The position numbers and the translations under genes are program-made. This document shows, piece after piece, positions 44,580-53,681 of a DNA stretch of 64,000 nt (the first letter of the stretch is position 1; every line of letters starts with the position of its first letter). The DNA is from Methylotenera_A sp040387515 (lineage in GTDB: Bacteria > Pseudomonadota > Gammaproteobacteria > Burkholderiales > Methylophilaceae). The notes beneath the pieces are model-generated. The model was not told where the DNA came from and searched no databases. It saw only the letters and a program-made list of their open reading frames with translations. Location of the stretch: positions 25,570-89,569 of the forward strand of contig JAZKDP010000012.1 of assembly GCA_040387515.1 (NCBI GenBank), written 5' to 3'.

Positions 44580-44609
44580 GCAGACGAAATGGTTATTTAA
44601 TTCGTCTGC
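44580..44609 (-). terminator. possible terminator after fur
   Basis: A 9-bp stem (GCAGACGAA at 44580-44588 and its complement at 44601-44609) lies 20 bases after the fur stop. The following T-run on the minus strand is weak. Confidence 0.5.
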
Positions 44610-44628
44610 ACTTAATTTTCATTGTTGC

Positions 44629-45057
44629 TTATTTATTTTTTTTGCCGCAAGGTTGGTCAGTGCAAATGCCATAAATCATCAGAGAGTGTTCTTGCATTTT
44701 AAAGCCGCGAGATTCAGCGGCTTCTTGCTGACGTTTTTCAATTTCCGCGTCATAGAACTCTTCTACACGGCCACATTTTACACAGACGATATGGTCGTGA
44801 TGCGTGCCTTCGTTTAGCTCAAATACCGCTTTGCCGCTTTCAAAGTGATGGCGGGATAGTAAGCCCGCCTCTTCAAATTGCGTTAGCACGCGATAAACTG
44901 TTGCTAAGCCAACATCTTCACCCGTGGTGATTAAGATTTTATATACATCTTCTGCCGATAGGTGGCGCTCTTTGCTGTTTTCAAACAACTCCAAAATTTT
45001 TAAACGTGGCAGAGTGGCTTTTAATCCAGCGTTTTTTAAATTTTTTTGATCATGCAT
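44629..45057 (-). CDS. fur: ferric uptake regulator Fur
   Basis: Fur represses iron-acquisition genes when loaded with Fe(II). The 142-residue protein has an N-terminal winged-helix DNA-binding domain (GLKATLPRLKILELF, DVGLATVYRVLTQFEEAGLLSRH) and a dimerisation domain with the His-rich GTHHDH (residues 84-89). Structural zinc ligands are Cys92 and Cys95, and a second CxxxxC pair (Cys132, Cys137) is near the C-terminus. It is divergent from bamE with 95 bases between, the classic proteobacterial pair. I could not locate a clear Fur box there. Confidence 0.97.
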   Translation of the reverse strand: MHDQKNLKNAGLKATLPRLKILELFENSKERHLSAEDVYKILITTGEDVGLATVYRVLTQFEEAGLLSRHHFESGKAVFELNEGTHHDHIVCVKCGRVEEFYDAEIEKRQQEAAESRGFKMQEHSLMIYGICTDQPCGKKNK

Positions 45058-45152
45058 GATAAGTACTCAATAATAATAGGATGTTAATTTGTAGTTTTAG
45101 GCTGTTAGCCATCGTGGTATATTAACGCCAATTCAGTAATAAGTCTTTACCC

Positions 45153-46127
45153 ATGCATAAAACCGCGCGCAGTTTATTGTTCCCTTTATTAATTGTATCT
45201 AGCACATTCATTATTGGCTGCGGATCAAGCGTGCCTGTTATTAAGCCATTTAAGATGGATATTCAACAAGGTAATGTGGTCACCTCTAAAATGTTATTGC
45301 AATTGCGGCCAGGCATGACCAAGTCGCAAGTGAAATTTATTATGGGTACGCCGCTAGTCATTGATAGTTTTCATACCAATCGCTGGGATTATTTTTACCA
45401 ATTGCGTCAAGCAGGCAAAGTGGTTGAACAGCGTCGGGTTATTCTAGACTTTGAGAAAGATTTGTTGGCGCGTGTGCGTGGCGATGTTGTGCCGCAGGGA
45501 ACGCCTGGCGCTGAAACAGGTGCGGTTACTTTATCTAAAGAACCAGCGCCAGCAGCAGCGAAGCCAGCAGAAAAAGAAGGAATTCTTGAAAATCTGAAGT
45601 TTTGGAAAAATAGCGAAACCCCAGAGGTGAAGCCAACTGCTGTGCCAATAACGCCAGAATCAAAACCAATGCCGAAAGAAACGGCACCAAGTGAAGCTGT
45701 TAAACATGAGCCAGCATCAGAAGTGGTTGCACCTGTTAACGAGTCACCTGAAGCGTCGACTGCTGTTGAAGCGCCATCTATGTTAGCTGTGCCGATTCCA
45801 ATTGCGCCAGTTGAAGAGGCGCCGACGGTTGAATCTAAACCAATAGAAACCAAGTCAGTAGTTGCACCTGCTGAAGCAACGCCAGCTGCACCAGCTCCTG
45901 ATTTGCCGGTTAAATCTGATTCATCAGCGAAGCAGGATGAAGAGCTTATTTTTAGATTAGACCGAAATTTAGATACCAAAAATATTGATTCGAATAATGC
46001 AGCGCCAGAGTCTATTAAAAATGTAGCCAAACCGACTGAAAAACTAAATAGTGCGGAAGATAAGCCGCTACCGGTTGAAGAAGAGCCAGGTTATTTTGAG
46101 AGAATGTTAGAAAAAATCGGTTTTTAA
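45153..46127 (+). CDS. bamE: outer-membrane assembly lipoprotein BamE with long C-terminal extension
   Basis: BamE supports the BAM complex that inserts beta-barrel proteins. The 324-residue precursor has a lipobox ending IIGC (Cys23) and the SmpA/OmlA fold at residues about 35-110, with the family signature QLRPGMTKSQVKFIMGTPLV and the WDYFYQ segment. After it comes a roughly 200-residue low-complexity region rich in Pro, Ala, Glu and Val, ending in a short amphipathic motif (YFERMLEKIGF). Long extensions are common in betaproteobacterial BamE. It is divergent from fur and followed by dapB, the standard context. Confidence 0.93.
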   Translation: MHKTARSLLFPLLIVSSTFIIGCGSSVPVIKPFKMDIQQGNVVTSKMLLQLRPGMTKSQVKFIMGTPLVIDSFHTNRWDYFYQLRQAGKVVEQRRVILDFEKDLLARVRGDVVPQGTPGAETGAVTLSKEPAPAAAKPAEKEGILENLKFWKNSETPEVKPTAVPITPESKPMPKETAPSEAVKHEPASEVVAPVNESPEASTAVEAPSMLAVPIPIAPVEEAPTVESKPIETKSVVAPAEATPAAPAPDLPVKSDSSAKQDEELIFRLDRNLDTKNIDSNNAAPESIKNVAKPTEKLNSAEDKPLPVEEEPGYFERMLEKIGF

Positions 46128-46249
46128 ACTTTATGGTGGGCATTAATTTACTAAGAATAGTGATGCTGTTATTAAAAGTTGCGCTTTAAAAAAGTTTTCA
46201 AACATAATTCAAAGCTGAAAAAATAAACTTAAGAATTAAATACTTAAAA

Positions 46250-47056
46250 ATGATTAAAACAAAAATTGTGATTGCTGGCGTAACTGGGCGTATGGGGCAT
46301 GCGTTACTAGAAGGTGTTTTTGCTGACCATGAGTTGCAATTACACGGCGCATTAGATCGCGTTGGTAGTCCGCAAATTGGCCGTGACGCAGGTGAGCAGT
46401 TTGGTCGGAATACGGGTGTAAAAATTACCAGTGATATTGATGTGGCACTGAAAAATGCAGATGTATTGATTGATTTTACAAGACCAGAAGCCACTTTGCA
46501 GTATCTTGAAGCCTGTAAAAAAGCACATGTAAAACATGTGATTGGTACCACTGGTTTTACAGCAGAGCAAAAAACATTGATTGAAATGAGCGCAAAGGAA
46601 ATAGGTATTGTATTTGCGCCAAACATGAGTGTTGGCGTGACTTTGCTGATTAACTTAGTTGAGCAAGCAGCAAAAGTGCTCAATGAAGGTTATGACATTG
46701 AAGTGGTTGAAATGCATCACCGGCATAAAGTGGATGCGCCATCGGGCACGGCATTAAGGTTGGGCGAGGCCGCTGCGCAAGGCTTGGGCAAGGAGCTTAA
46801 AGATTGCGCGACTTATGTGCGCGAAGGCGTTACTGGTGAGCGCGAAGCTGGCACAATTGGTTTTGCGACTTTACGTGGTGGAGATGTGGTAGGCGATCAT
46901 ACTGTGGTGCTTGCTGGTATTGGTGAGCGTGTTGAGCTTACACATAAAGCCAGTAGCCGTGCTACGTTTGCACAAGGTGCTTTGCGTGCTGCCAAATACT
47001 TAAATGCTAAATCTACTGGTTTGTATGACATGAGAGATGTACTGAATTTACGCTAG
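46250..47056 (+). CDS. dapB: 4-hydroxy-tetrahydrodipicolinate reductase
   Basis: DapB reduces hydroxy-tetrahydrodipicolinate to tetrahydrodipicolinate in lysine and diaminopimelate synthesis. The 268 residues have the nucleotide-binding GVTGRMG (10-16), the IDFTRPEATL segment and the catalytic VVEMHHRHKVDAPSGTAL motif (His, Lys). A Rho-independent terminator separates it from the convergent PEP-CTERM gene. In many proteobacteria dapB precedes carAB; here it lies 2 kb upstream with small genes in between. Confidence 0.98.
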   Translation: MIKTKIVIAGVTGRMGHALLEGVFADHELQLHGALDRVGSPQIGRDAGEQFGRNTGVKITSDIDVALKNADVLIDFTRPEATLQYLEACKKAHVKHVIGTTGFTAEQKTLIEMSAKEIGIVFAPNMSVGVTLLINLVEQAAKVLNEGYDIEVVEMHHRHKVDAPSGTALRLGEAAAQGLGKELKDCATYVREGVTGEREAGTIGFATLRGGDVVGDHTVVLAGIGERVELTHKASSRATFAQGALRAAKYLNAKSTGLYDMRDVLNLR

Positions 47057-47102
47057 TACGTTTGGCGCTGATGGACTGCTTAAAATTGAGTAAGCTTAAA
47101 TA

Positions 47103-47131
47103 AATAAAGCCGCATAAAATGCGGCTTTATT
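47103..47131. terminator. bidirectional terminator between dapB and PEP-CTERM gene
   Basis: A 12-bp stem (AATAAAGCCGCA at 47103-47114 and its complement at 47120-47131) ends in T-rich sequence on both strands and lies between two convergent genes. Confidence 0.9.
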
Positions 47132-47153
47132 ATTGGTTAATAACGATGTGTTA

Positions 47154-47690
47154 TTAAACTGATTTACGTCTAAAGCCAGCAAAACCCATTAATGCAGAGC
47201 CAAATAACCAAGCTGCAGCTGGTACTGGAACTGCTGATGGTGCAGTAAAGCTAGCAGTACCGTCGCGTGAAGAAATAATTACTTCAGCCCAGCCTTCAGT
47301 GCCATTAGTAACAGATGCGTTATAGCCACTTAAAGCTTCTGAGAAAGTGAAGTTAAAATTTGATAAGGCTACTACATAGCTACCAATAGCAAGGTCGATA
47401 TCATCAATTCTTGCGTTGTCACCAGAGCCGCCGTCGTCGTCGCTCGCAATGAAGTTGCCTGAGTTAACAGGGCTAGAGAATAGATATATATAAGGATCTG
47501 AAAGGCCATTGAAAAATGTGCTATTTGCAGAAATGTCAAATTCACCTGCATTTGTTACATAAAAATTCACGTACTGCACAGTATCACTGCTTGGATTGTT
47601 GTCCACTAACACAGTAGTAGAAATTGTGTTTGCTTGTGCACTAACTGCTACAAAAGCTAATGATGCTAATAACAACTTAAATAATTTCAT
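47154..47690 (-). CDS. PEP-CTERM protein, DVUA0089-type, small
   Basis: This is a 178-residue exported protein: a signal peptide (residues 1-20, AQA|N), then one beta-sandwich domain with Asp- and Asn-rich loops (DPYIYLFSSP, ASDDDGGSGDNARIDDIDLAIGSYVVALSNF), a pattern of the DVUA0089/pre-peptidase-type family. The PEP-CTERM tail follows. The tail has the same residues as that of the protein ending at 39544, and the last 45 bases of the two genes differ at only one position. The Asp-rich loops may bind calcium; that is an inference. Confidence 0.88.
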   Translation of the reverse strand: MKLFKLLLASLAFVAVSAQANTISTTVLVDNNPSSDTVQYVNFYVTNAGEFDISANSTFFNGLSDPYIYLFSSPVNSGNFIASDDDGGSGDNARIDDIDLAIGSYVVALSNFNFTFSEALSGYNASVTNGTEGWAEVIISSRDGTASFTAPSAVPVPAAAWLFGSALMGFAGFRRKSV

Positions 47691-47769
47691 TTTATTTCCC
47701 CTTTAATTATTCCCTGATGAATCGATAAGATTTCACTACGGCCTCATCATATTGAACTAATTTAAATAA

Positions 47770-47799
47770 GAAAATAGCCCGTTTGGGTCACGGGCTATT
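47770..47799 (-). terminator. Rho-independent terminator of the GlcG-like gene
   Basis: A 9-bp stem (AATAGCCCG at 47773-47781 and its complement at 47791-47799) is followed on the minus strand by a T-rich stretch, 37 bases after the stop of the gene ending at 47836. Confidence 0.85.
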
Positions 47800-47835
47800 G
47801 AGATTGAACTGCACTGAGTTTTAATTACATCAGTT

Positions 47836-48270
47836 TTACGTGCGCCAAGGGTGCTTAGGCACATTGCAGACACCTGCTACATCCACGCCAGCTTGCGCCA
47901 CGATGTGGTCATTCTCAACTGTATCGCCACTTACACCAATGGCGCCAACTAAAATACCTTCGTTATCGACGATGGGTAAGCCGCCAGGAAACGTAATTAA
48001 CCCGTCATTCGAGTGCTCTATGCCATACAGCGGTGAGCCAGGCACTGAAAGCTTACCAATTTCACCCGACGGCATAGCAAAATAACAGGCGGTTTTTGCT
48101 TTTTTAATAGCAATGTCAATACTGCCAACCCAAGCATCATCCATACGACTAAAAGCCTTTAAATTGCCACCAGAATCCAGCACGGCGATACACATCTTGA
48201 CGCCAATTGCTTTCGATTTTTCTACTGCTTTATCAATGATTTGTTGTGCCTGCTCAAAGCTTACATGCAT
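47836..48270 (-). CDS. GlcG/HbpS family heme-degrading-like protein (DUF336)
   Basis: This is a 144-residue protein of the GlcG/HbpS fold, beginning with SFEQAQQIIDKAVEKSKAIGVKMCIAVLD and containing the conserved FPGGLPIVDNEGILVGAIGVSGDTVENDHIVAQAG. Some members bind or degrade heme and others accompany glycolate or glycerol oxidation genes. No such partner is adjacent here, so the function is unassigned. AGGAC six bases before the ATG supports the start. Confidence 0.85.
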   Translation of the reverse strand: MHVSFEQAQQIIDKAVEKSKAIGVKMCIAVLDSGGNLKAFSRMDDAWVGSIDIAIKKAKTACYFAMPSGEIGKLSVPGSPLYGIEHSNDGLITFPGGLPIVDNEGILVGAIGVSGDTVENDHIVAQAGVDVAGVCNVPKHPWRT

Positions 48271-48332
48271 GTAAATGTCCTTTAATTATTTAGAAGCTAT
48301 TAAATTCGTTATTATTAAGTTTGAATTTTACC

Positions 48333-48509
48333 TTATATTTTCTTAGCGCCAGGGCCTGCAAAAAACCAAACAATCAAACCTAGCACTGGAAATATTAACA
48401 CACCAAGAATCCACAATATTTTTTCGATGCCAGAAGCAGTGCTTTGAATTATTTTAATAATGGCGAATATGTCCAATATAAAAATGAGTAAACCAATAAT
48501 GGAATACAT
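48333..48509 (-). CDS. PLDc_N-type small membrane protein
   Basis: This 58-residue protein (start 48509, stop 48333) is preceded by a good ribosome site (AGGGGAAATAGC before the ATG). It consists of two hydrophobic helices (about residues 4-22 and 31-51) with a basic end (GPGAKKI) and ends in the pattern KILWILGVLIFPVLGLIVWFF, the phospholipase-D-nuclease N-terminal (PLDc_N) motif. Such small proteins are widespread and their role is unknown. It lies between the GlcG-like and CsbD genes. Confidence 0.8.
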   Translation of the reverse strand: MYSIIGLLIFILDIFAIIKIIQSTASGIEKILWILGVLIFPVLGLIVWFFAGPGAKKI

Positions 48510-48595
48510 GCTATTTCCCCTTTTTAATCATGCTGTTAAATTAAGTTGTATTTAAATATTTTTGGTATTAATTGCTTTTCAACGTATATAGCGTC

Positions 48596-48628
48596 TAAAA
48601 AAACGGCACAAATAGATTTTTGTGCCGT
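48596..48628 (-). terminator. Rho-independent terminator after csbD
   Basis: A 10-bp stem (ACGGCACAAA at 48603-48612 and its complement at 48619-48628) is followed on the minus strand by seven T. Confidence 0.92.
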
Positions 48629-48638
48629 AAAAACAATA

Positions 48639-48848
48639 CTATCTATTGTCTTTTTGTTTATCTTGCCAATCGGCAATCTGTTTTTCAGCTTCCTCTTTGT
48701 TTATGCCGTAGGTTTCTTGAATTTTCCCAGCCAATTGATCGCGTTTACCTGCAATTATATCCAGATGGTCATCGGTGAGTTTGCCCCACTTTTCTTTAAC
48801 GCTACCTTTAAATTGTTTCCAATTGCCTTCTACTTGATCCCAATTCAT
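48639..48848 (-). CDS. CsbD family stress-response protein
   Basis: This 69-residue hydrophilic protein matches the CsbD pattern: MNWDQVEGNWKQFKGSVKEKWGKL followed by DDHLDIIAGKRDQLAGKIQETYG. CsbD-like proteins are general stress proteins with an unknown biochemical role. It has a strong terminator, and an AT-rich upstream region of about 330 bp shared with the divergent carA. Confidence 0.92.
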   Translation of the reverse strand: MNWDQVEGNWKQFKGSVKEKWGKLTDDHLDIIAGKRDQLAGKIQETYGINKEEAEKQIADWQDKQKDNR

Positions 48849-49048
48849 GATGTTATCCTTTAACTTAAATGTTAATTAAATAGTGAATAGCCGTTTAAGT
48901 AGGTCTAAATGACTTAACGCTATTTAAAACTTAAATCGCGCAGCGACACATCAGCTTAAGGCTTAACTTTATGTCAGAATCGTCTGATAGGTTTGTATTT
49001 TAGGCTTGCTAAATGACAATGTTCTGGTGGAAATTGTTAAGCCTTAAC

Positions 49049-49077
49049 TTGAGGTGGAAGCGAATTGCGGCTATAAT
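49049..49077 (+). promoter_or_regulatory. sigma70 promoter of carAB
   Basis: TTGAGG (49049-49054), 17 bases, TATAAT (49072-49077). This is near-consensus with ideal spacing. Predicted start of transcription is near 49084, giving a leader of about 100 bases before carA. Confidence 0.85.
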
Positions 49078-49089
49078 GTCTTAATTCTG

Positions 49090-49124
49090 AAAACGGGAAG
49101 AGTTTATAAAGCTTTTCCCGTTTT
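49090..49124 (+). promoter_or_regulatory. leader hairpin upstream of carA, possible attenuator
   Basis: A stem AAAACGGGAA (49090-49099) and its complement (49115-49124) starts only a few bases after the predicted transcription start. The right arm ends in TTTT, so it could act as a weak terminator in the carA leader or only stabilise the mRNA. Confidence 0.55.
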
Positions 49125-49186
49125 GCACATCTACTCAAAGGTGTGTCTAGTCAAGTTGTGGCGTATCGAAATAAAGGAGCTTTAAG

Positions 49187-50326
49187 GTGTCGAAAACAAT
49201 TCCAGCGGTTTTAGTGTTAGCAGATGGGACTGTTTTTAAAGGCATTTCAATTGGTGCTTTGGGGCATACAGTCGGCGAAGTGGTGTTTAATACTGCGATG
49301 ACTGGCTATCAGGAAATTCTGACCGACCCCTCTTATACTGAACAAATCGTCACACTAACGTATCCGCACATTGGCAACACTGGCACAAATCCTGAAGATG
49401 TGGAATCAAACAAAGTGTATGCGGCTGGTTTAATCATTCGCGATTTGCCACTGTTAGAATCTAATTTCCGCAGCACACAAACCTTATCTGAATACTTAGT
49501 CGCTAATAATGTGGTAGCGATTGCCGATATTGATACGCGCAAATTAACACGTCTTTTGCGTGAAAAAGGTGCGCAAGCAGGTTGCATTATGGCGGCTGAC
49601 AGTGTTGATGCCGTAAAAGCATTAGAGTTAGCCAAAAGCTTCCCCGGTTTAGCGGGTATGGATTTGGCTAAAGTAGTGAGCTGTAAAACGGCCTATGAAT
49701 TTACAGATGGCGAATGGGCGCTGGGCAAAGGTTATGTTAAGCCTGCCAAAACGCCGCTGCATGTGGTTGCTTTTGATTATGGCGTTAAACAAAACATTTT
49801 ACGCATGCTGGTTTCGCGCGGCTGTAAAGTCACTGTTTTGCCAGCGCAAGCGACAGCAGATGAAGCGTTAAGTTATAAGCCAGATGGTATCTTTTTATCC
49901 AACGGCCCTGGTGATCCTGAGCCTTGCGATTACGCGATTAAAGCGATTAAGGCCTTAGTCGATTCAGGCATTCCTACCTTTGGTATTTGTCTAGGCCACC
50001 AATTATTGGCTTTAGCCAGCGGCGCTAAAACCATGAAAATGAAATTTGGCCATCACGGTGCCAATCACCCTGTGCAAGATGTTGAAACCAAACGTGTTTA
50101 TATCACCAGCCAAAATCACGGCTTTGCGGCTGATCCAGACACGTTGCCAGCTAATATTAAAATAACGCATGTGTCATTGTTTGATGGTAGCTTGCAGGGT
50201 ATTGCGCGCACAGATAAGCCTGCATTTAGCTTCCAAGGACATCCAGAAGCCAGCCCAGGACCAACCGAAATGAGTGAATTGTTTGATCAATTTATATCGC
50301 TTATGCAGAAAAAGGAAGCAGCGTAA
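49187..50326 (+). CDS. carA: carbamoyl-phosphate synthase small (glutaminase) subunit
   Basis: CarA hydrolyses glutamine and passes ammonia to CarB to make carbamoyl phosphate for arginine and pyrimidine synthesis. The 379-residue protein begins with GTG, supported by AAAGGAG seven bases earlier. The N-terminal CPSase domain is followed by a class I glutamine amidotransferase with the catalytic Cys268 in GICLGHQLLALA and His/Glu in FQGHPEASPGP. The stop overlaps carB (TAATG). Carbamoyl phosphate is also the donor for the LPS carbamoyltransferase encoded at 24359. Confidence 0.98.
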   Translation: MSKTIPAVLVLADGTVFKGISIGALGHTVGEVVFNTAMTGYQEILTDPSYTEQIVTLTYPHIGNTGTNPEDVESNKVYAAGLIIRDLPLLESNFRSTQTLSEYLVANNVVAIADIDTRKLTRLLREKGAQAGCIMAADSVDAVKALELAKSFPGLAGMDLAKVVSCKTAYEFTDGEWALGKGYVKPAKTPLHVVAFDYGVKQNILRMLVSRGCKVTVLPAQATADEALSYKPDGIFLSNGPGDPEPCDYAIKAIKALVDSGIPTFGICLGHQLLALASGAKTMKMKFGHHGANHPVQDVETKRVYITSQNHGFAADPDTLPANIKITHVSLFDGSLQGIARTDKPAFSFQGHPEASPGPTEMSELFDQFISLMQKKEAA

Positions 50327-53300
50327 TGGCTAAGCGTACCGACATTAAATCTATTCTAATCATCGGCGCAGGGCCGATTGTGATTGGGCAAGCTTGCGAG
50401 TTTGATTATTCTGGCGCGCAGGCTTGTAAAGCGTTGCGTGAAGAAGGTTACCGCGTTATTTTGGTTAACTCTAATCCCGCCACGATTATGACTGACCCAG
50501 AAATGGCAGATGCGACTTACATTGAGCCGATTACTTGGCGTGTGGTTGAAAAGATTATTGCCAAAGAAAGGCCTGATGCCTTATTGCCAACAATGGGCGG
50601 ACAAACTGCGCTTAACTGTGCATTGGATTTAGATAAGCACGGCGTATTGGCTAAATACAATGTAGAGCTGATTGGTGCTTCAAAAGAGGCGATTGATAAG
50701 GCCGAAGATCGTCAGAAATTTAAAGAAGCCATGACCAAAATTGGTCTGGGTTCCGCGCGTTCCAGCATTGCACATTCCATGGAGGAAGCTTTGCAAGTGC
50801 AAGCTAGTATTGGCTACCCAGCGATTATTCGTCCATCATTTACCATGGGCGGCAGCGGCGGCGGTATTGCCTATAATCGCGAAGAATTCATCACCATTTG
50901 TGAGCGTGGCTTAGATGCGTCGCCAACCAAAGAACTATTGATTGAAGAATCAATGCTTGGTTGGAAAGAGTATGAGATGGAAGTGGTGCGCGATAAAGCG
51001 GATAACTGCATCATCATCTGTTCGATTGAAAACTTAGACCCGATGGGCGTGCATACCGGCGACAGTATTACGGTTGCGCCAGCACAAACATTGACCGACA
51101 AAGAATATCAAATCATGCGTAATGCCAGTTTGGCTGTGTTGCGCGAAATCGGTGTGGATACTGGCGGCTCGAATGTGCAGTTTGCCATTAACCCAGATGA
51201 CGGTCGCATGATTGTGATTGAGATGAATCCGCGTGTGTCGCGATCATCTGCATTAGCGTCAAAAGCCACCGGTTTCCCGATTGCAAAAGTAGCGGCTAAA
51301 TTGGCCGTTGGTTTTACACTGGACGAGCTTAAAAATGACATTACTGGCGGCCAAACACCAGCTTCATTTGAGCCGAGTATCGATTACGTCGTCACTAAAA
51401 TACCAAGATTCGCCTTTGAAAAATTCCCGCAGGCGGATTCGCGTTTAACCACGCAAATGAAGTCTGTCGGCGAAGTGATGGCGATTGGACGTACATTCCA
51501 AGAGTCATTCCAAAAAGCACTACGCGGCTTGGAAGTCGGCGTAGATGGTTTGGATTCGATTACAAATGACATCGACCGTATTACCAAGGAATTGGGTGAG
51601 CCGGGGCCAGAGCGTATTTGGTATTTAGGTGATGCATTTCGCCAAGGCATGACGATTGCACAGATTTTTGACATATCAAAAATTGACCACTGGTTTTTAG
51701 CGCAAATTAAAGACATTATTGACCGCGAAACAGCGTTAACTGGTCAAAAAATTGCAGATTTAGACCGTGATGCATTGTTCCAATTAAAGCGTCGCGGTTT
51801 TTCTGATAGGCGGTTGGCAACATTGCTGGCAACGGACCAACACACTATTCGCGCCTATCGTCAGAATCTGAATATTCGCCCTGTTTATAAACGTGTCGAC
51901 ACTTGCGCGGCAGAGTTTGCGACCGATACAGCGTATATGTATTCCAGTTATGAAGAGGAATGCGAAGCGCAACCGACCAATAAGAAAAAAATCATGGTGT
52001 TAGGCGGCGGACCAAACCGTATTGGGCAAGGTATTGAGTTCGATTACTGTTGCGTACATGCAGCGTTTGCCATGCGCGAAGATGGTTATGAAACCATTAT
52101 GGTTAACTGTAATCCTGAAACGGTTTCTACCGATTACGATACATCAGACCGTTTATATTTCGAGCCAGTGACGCTAGAAGACGTGCTTGAAATCGTGCAT
52201 ATTGAAAAACCAGTTGGCGTGATCGTGCAATATGGCGGCCAAACGCCGTTGAAGTTAGCGCGAGATTTAGAAAAAGCTGGCGTGCCAATTATTGGTACTA
52301 CGCCAGATGCGATTGACAGAGCTGAAGACCGGGAGCGTTTTCAACAAATGTTGCATGAGCTTGGTTTAAAACAGCCACCAAATCGTACTGCGCGCACGCC
52401 AGAAGCTGCATTGATTGCTGCGGTTGAGATTGGTTATCCGTTAGTCGTACGCCCAAGTTATGTGTTGGGTGGTCGCGCCATGGAAATCGTGCATGAGCAA
52501 AGTCAGCTAGAACGTTATATGCGTGAAGCGGTTAAAGTTTCTAACGAATCTCCAGTATTGTTAGATCGCTTTTTAAACGACGCGCTAGAAATTGATGTGG
52601 ACGCGATTTGTGATGGTGAAGATGTGCTGATTGGCGGCATCATGCAGCACGTTGAGCAAGCTGGTGTGCATTCTGGTGATTCAGCCTGCTCATTACCACC
52701 TTATAATTTAAGCGAAGAGTTGCAAGATGAGTTGCGTGTGCAAACCGTGCAAATGGCTAAAGCTTTAGGTGTAAAAGGCTTAATGAATGTGCAGTTTGCG
52801 ATTCAGACGGTGAATCAAGTGAGCACGGTTTATGTATTGGAAGTAAATCCACGCGCATCGCGTACTGTACCATTTGTGTCAAAAGCTTGCGGATTACAAC
52901 TGGCTAAAATCGCCGCACGTTGTATGGCTGGCCAAAGTTTGAAATCACAAGGTGTAACAAAAGAAGTGATTCCACCTTATTTCTCAGTAAAAGAAGCAGT
53001 ATTCCCATTTATTAAGTTTCCAGGCGTTGATACGATTTTAGGCCCAGAAATGAAGTCGACAGGAGAAGTGATGGGTGTTGGTGCGACTTTTGCGGAAGCA
53101 TTCGTTAAGTCGCAACTAGGTGCCTCGGCCAAATTACCTAAAGGTGGTCGCGCGTTCATTAGTGTGCGTAACGAAGATCACCAAAAAGTAGTGGATATTG
53201 CGCAAGATTTAGCCAAGCTGGGCTTTACTTTAGTGGCGACCAAAGGCACGGCTAAAGCGTTAGTTGCACATGGCTTAACAGTTATACCTGTGAACAAGGT

Positions 53301-53541
53301 GGCCGAAGGTCGCCCGCATATCGTCGATATGATTAAAAACAATGAAGTTAACTTTATTGTGAATGTGACCGAAGATAAAAAGGCGGTTGCTGACTCTTAT
53401 GAAATTCGTCGCAGTGCGTTACAAAACAAAGTCACGTATTACACGACACTTGCCGGTGCTAAAGCTGCATGTATGGGCATGGCACATATGGAAGAGCTTA
53501 ATGTAGAGTCACTACAAGAACTCCACAAAAAACTGGCATAA
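50326..53541 (+). CDS. carB: carbamoyl-phosphate synthase large subunit
   Basis: CarB makes carbamoyl phosphate in two ATP-driven steps from bicarbonate and ammonia. The 1071 residues hold two homologous ATP-grasp halves (about 1-400 and 550-935) separated by the oligomerisation domain, and a C-terminal allosteric (MGS-like) domain (about 935-1071). Typical phrases are GQTALNCALDL, SFTMGGSGGGIAYN, VLGGGPNRIGQGIEFDYC and PSYVLGGRAMEIV. The start shares bases with the carA stop, so the two are coupled. Confidence 0.99.
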   Translation: MAKRTDIKSILIIGAGPIVIGQACEFDYSGAQACKALREEGYRVILVNSNPATIMTDPEMADATYIEPITWRVVEKIIAKERPDALLPTMGGQTALNCALDLDKHGVLAKYNVELIGASKEAIDKAEDRQKFKEAMTKIGLGSARSSIAHSMEEALQVQASIGYPAIIRPSFTMGGSGGGIAYNREEFITICERGLDASPTKELLIEESMLGWKEYEMEVVRDKADNCIIICSIENLDPMGVHTGDSITVAPAQTLTDKEYQIMRNASLAVLREIGVDTGGSNVQFAINPDDGRMIVIEMNPRVSRSSALASKATGFPIAKVAAKLAVGFTLDELKNDITGGQTPASFEPSIDYVVTKIPRFAFEKFPQADSRLTTQMKSVGEVMAIGRTFQESFQKALRGLEVGVDGLDSITNDIDRITKELGEPGPERIWYLGDAFRQGMTIAQIFDISKIDHWFLAQIKDIIDRETALTGQKIADLDRDALFQLKRRGFSDRRLATLLATDQHTIRAYRQNLNIRPVYKRVDTCAAEFATDTAYMYSSYEEECEAQPTNKKKIMVLGGGPNRIGQGIEFDYCCVHAAFAMREDGYETIMVNCNPETVSTDYDTSDRLYFEPVTLEDVLEIVHIEKPVGVIVQYGGQTPLKLARDLEKAGVPIIGTTPDAIDRAEDRERFQQMLHELGLKQPPNRTARTPEAALIAAVEIGYPLVVRPSYVLGGRAMEIVHEQSQLERYMREAVKVSNESPVLLDRFLNDALEIDVDAICDGEDVLIGGIMQHVEQAGVHSGDSACSLPPYNLSEELQDELRVQTVQMAKALGVKGLMNVQFAIQTVNQVSTVYVLEVNPRASRTVPFVSKACGLQLAKIAARCMAGQSLKSQGVTKEVIPPYFSVKEAVFPFIKFPGVDTILGPEMKSTGEVMGVGATFAEAFVKSQLGASAKLPKGGRAFISVRNEDHQKVVDIAQDLAKLGFTLVATKGTAKALVAHGLTVIPVNKVAEGRPHIVDMIKNNEVNFIVNVTEDKKAVADSYEIRRSALQNKVTYYTTLAGAKAACMGMAHMEELNVESLQELHKKLA

Positions 53542-53620
53542 AATATTGCACTTAAATCTTGAAAGCTTAGACTTGCATAAAAAGCTTATCTAAAATACAC
53601 TTTAGTTTAACGATTACCTA

Positions 53621-53655
53621 AAACCACGCTCATCTTGGGTGTGGTTTATTTTTTT
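53621..53655 (+). terminator. Rho-independent terminator after carB
   Basis: The stem AAACCAC (53621-53627) and GTGGTTT (53641-53647) is followed by a T-run (53649-53655), 80 bases after the carB stop and shortly before greA. Confidence 0.8.
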
Positions 53656-53681
53656 ACCTACATTTAGAACGGTCTTACAGC

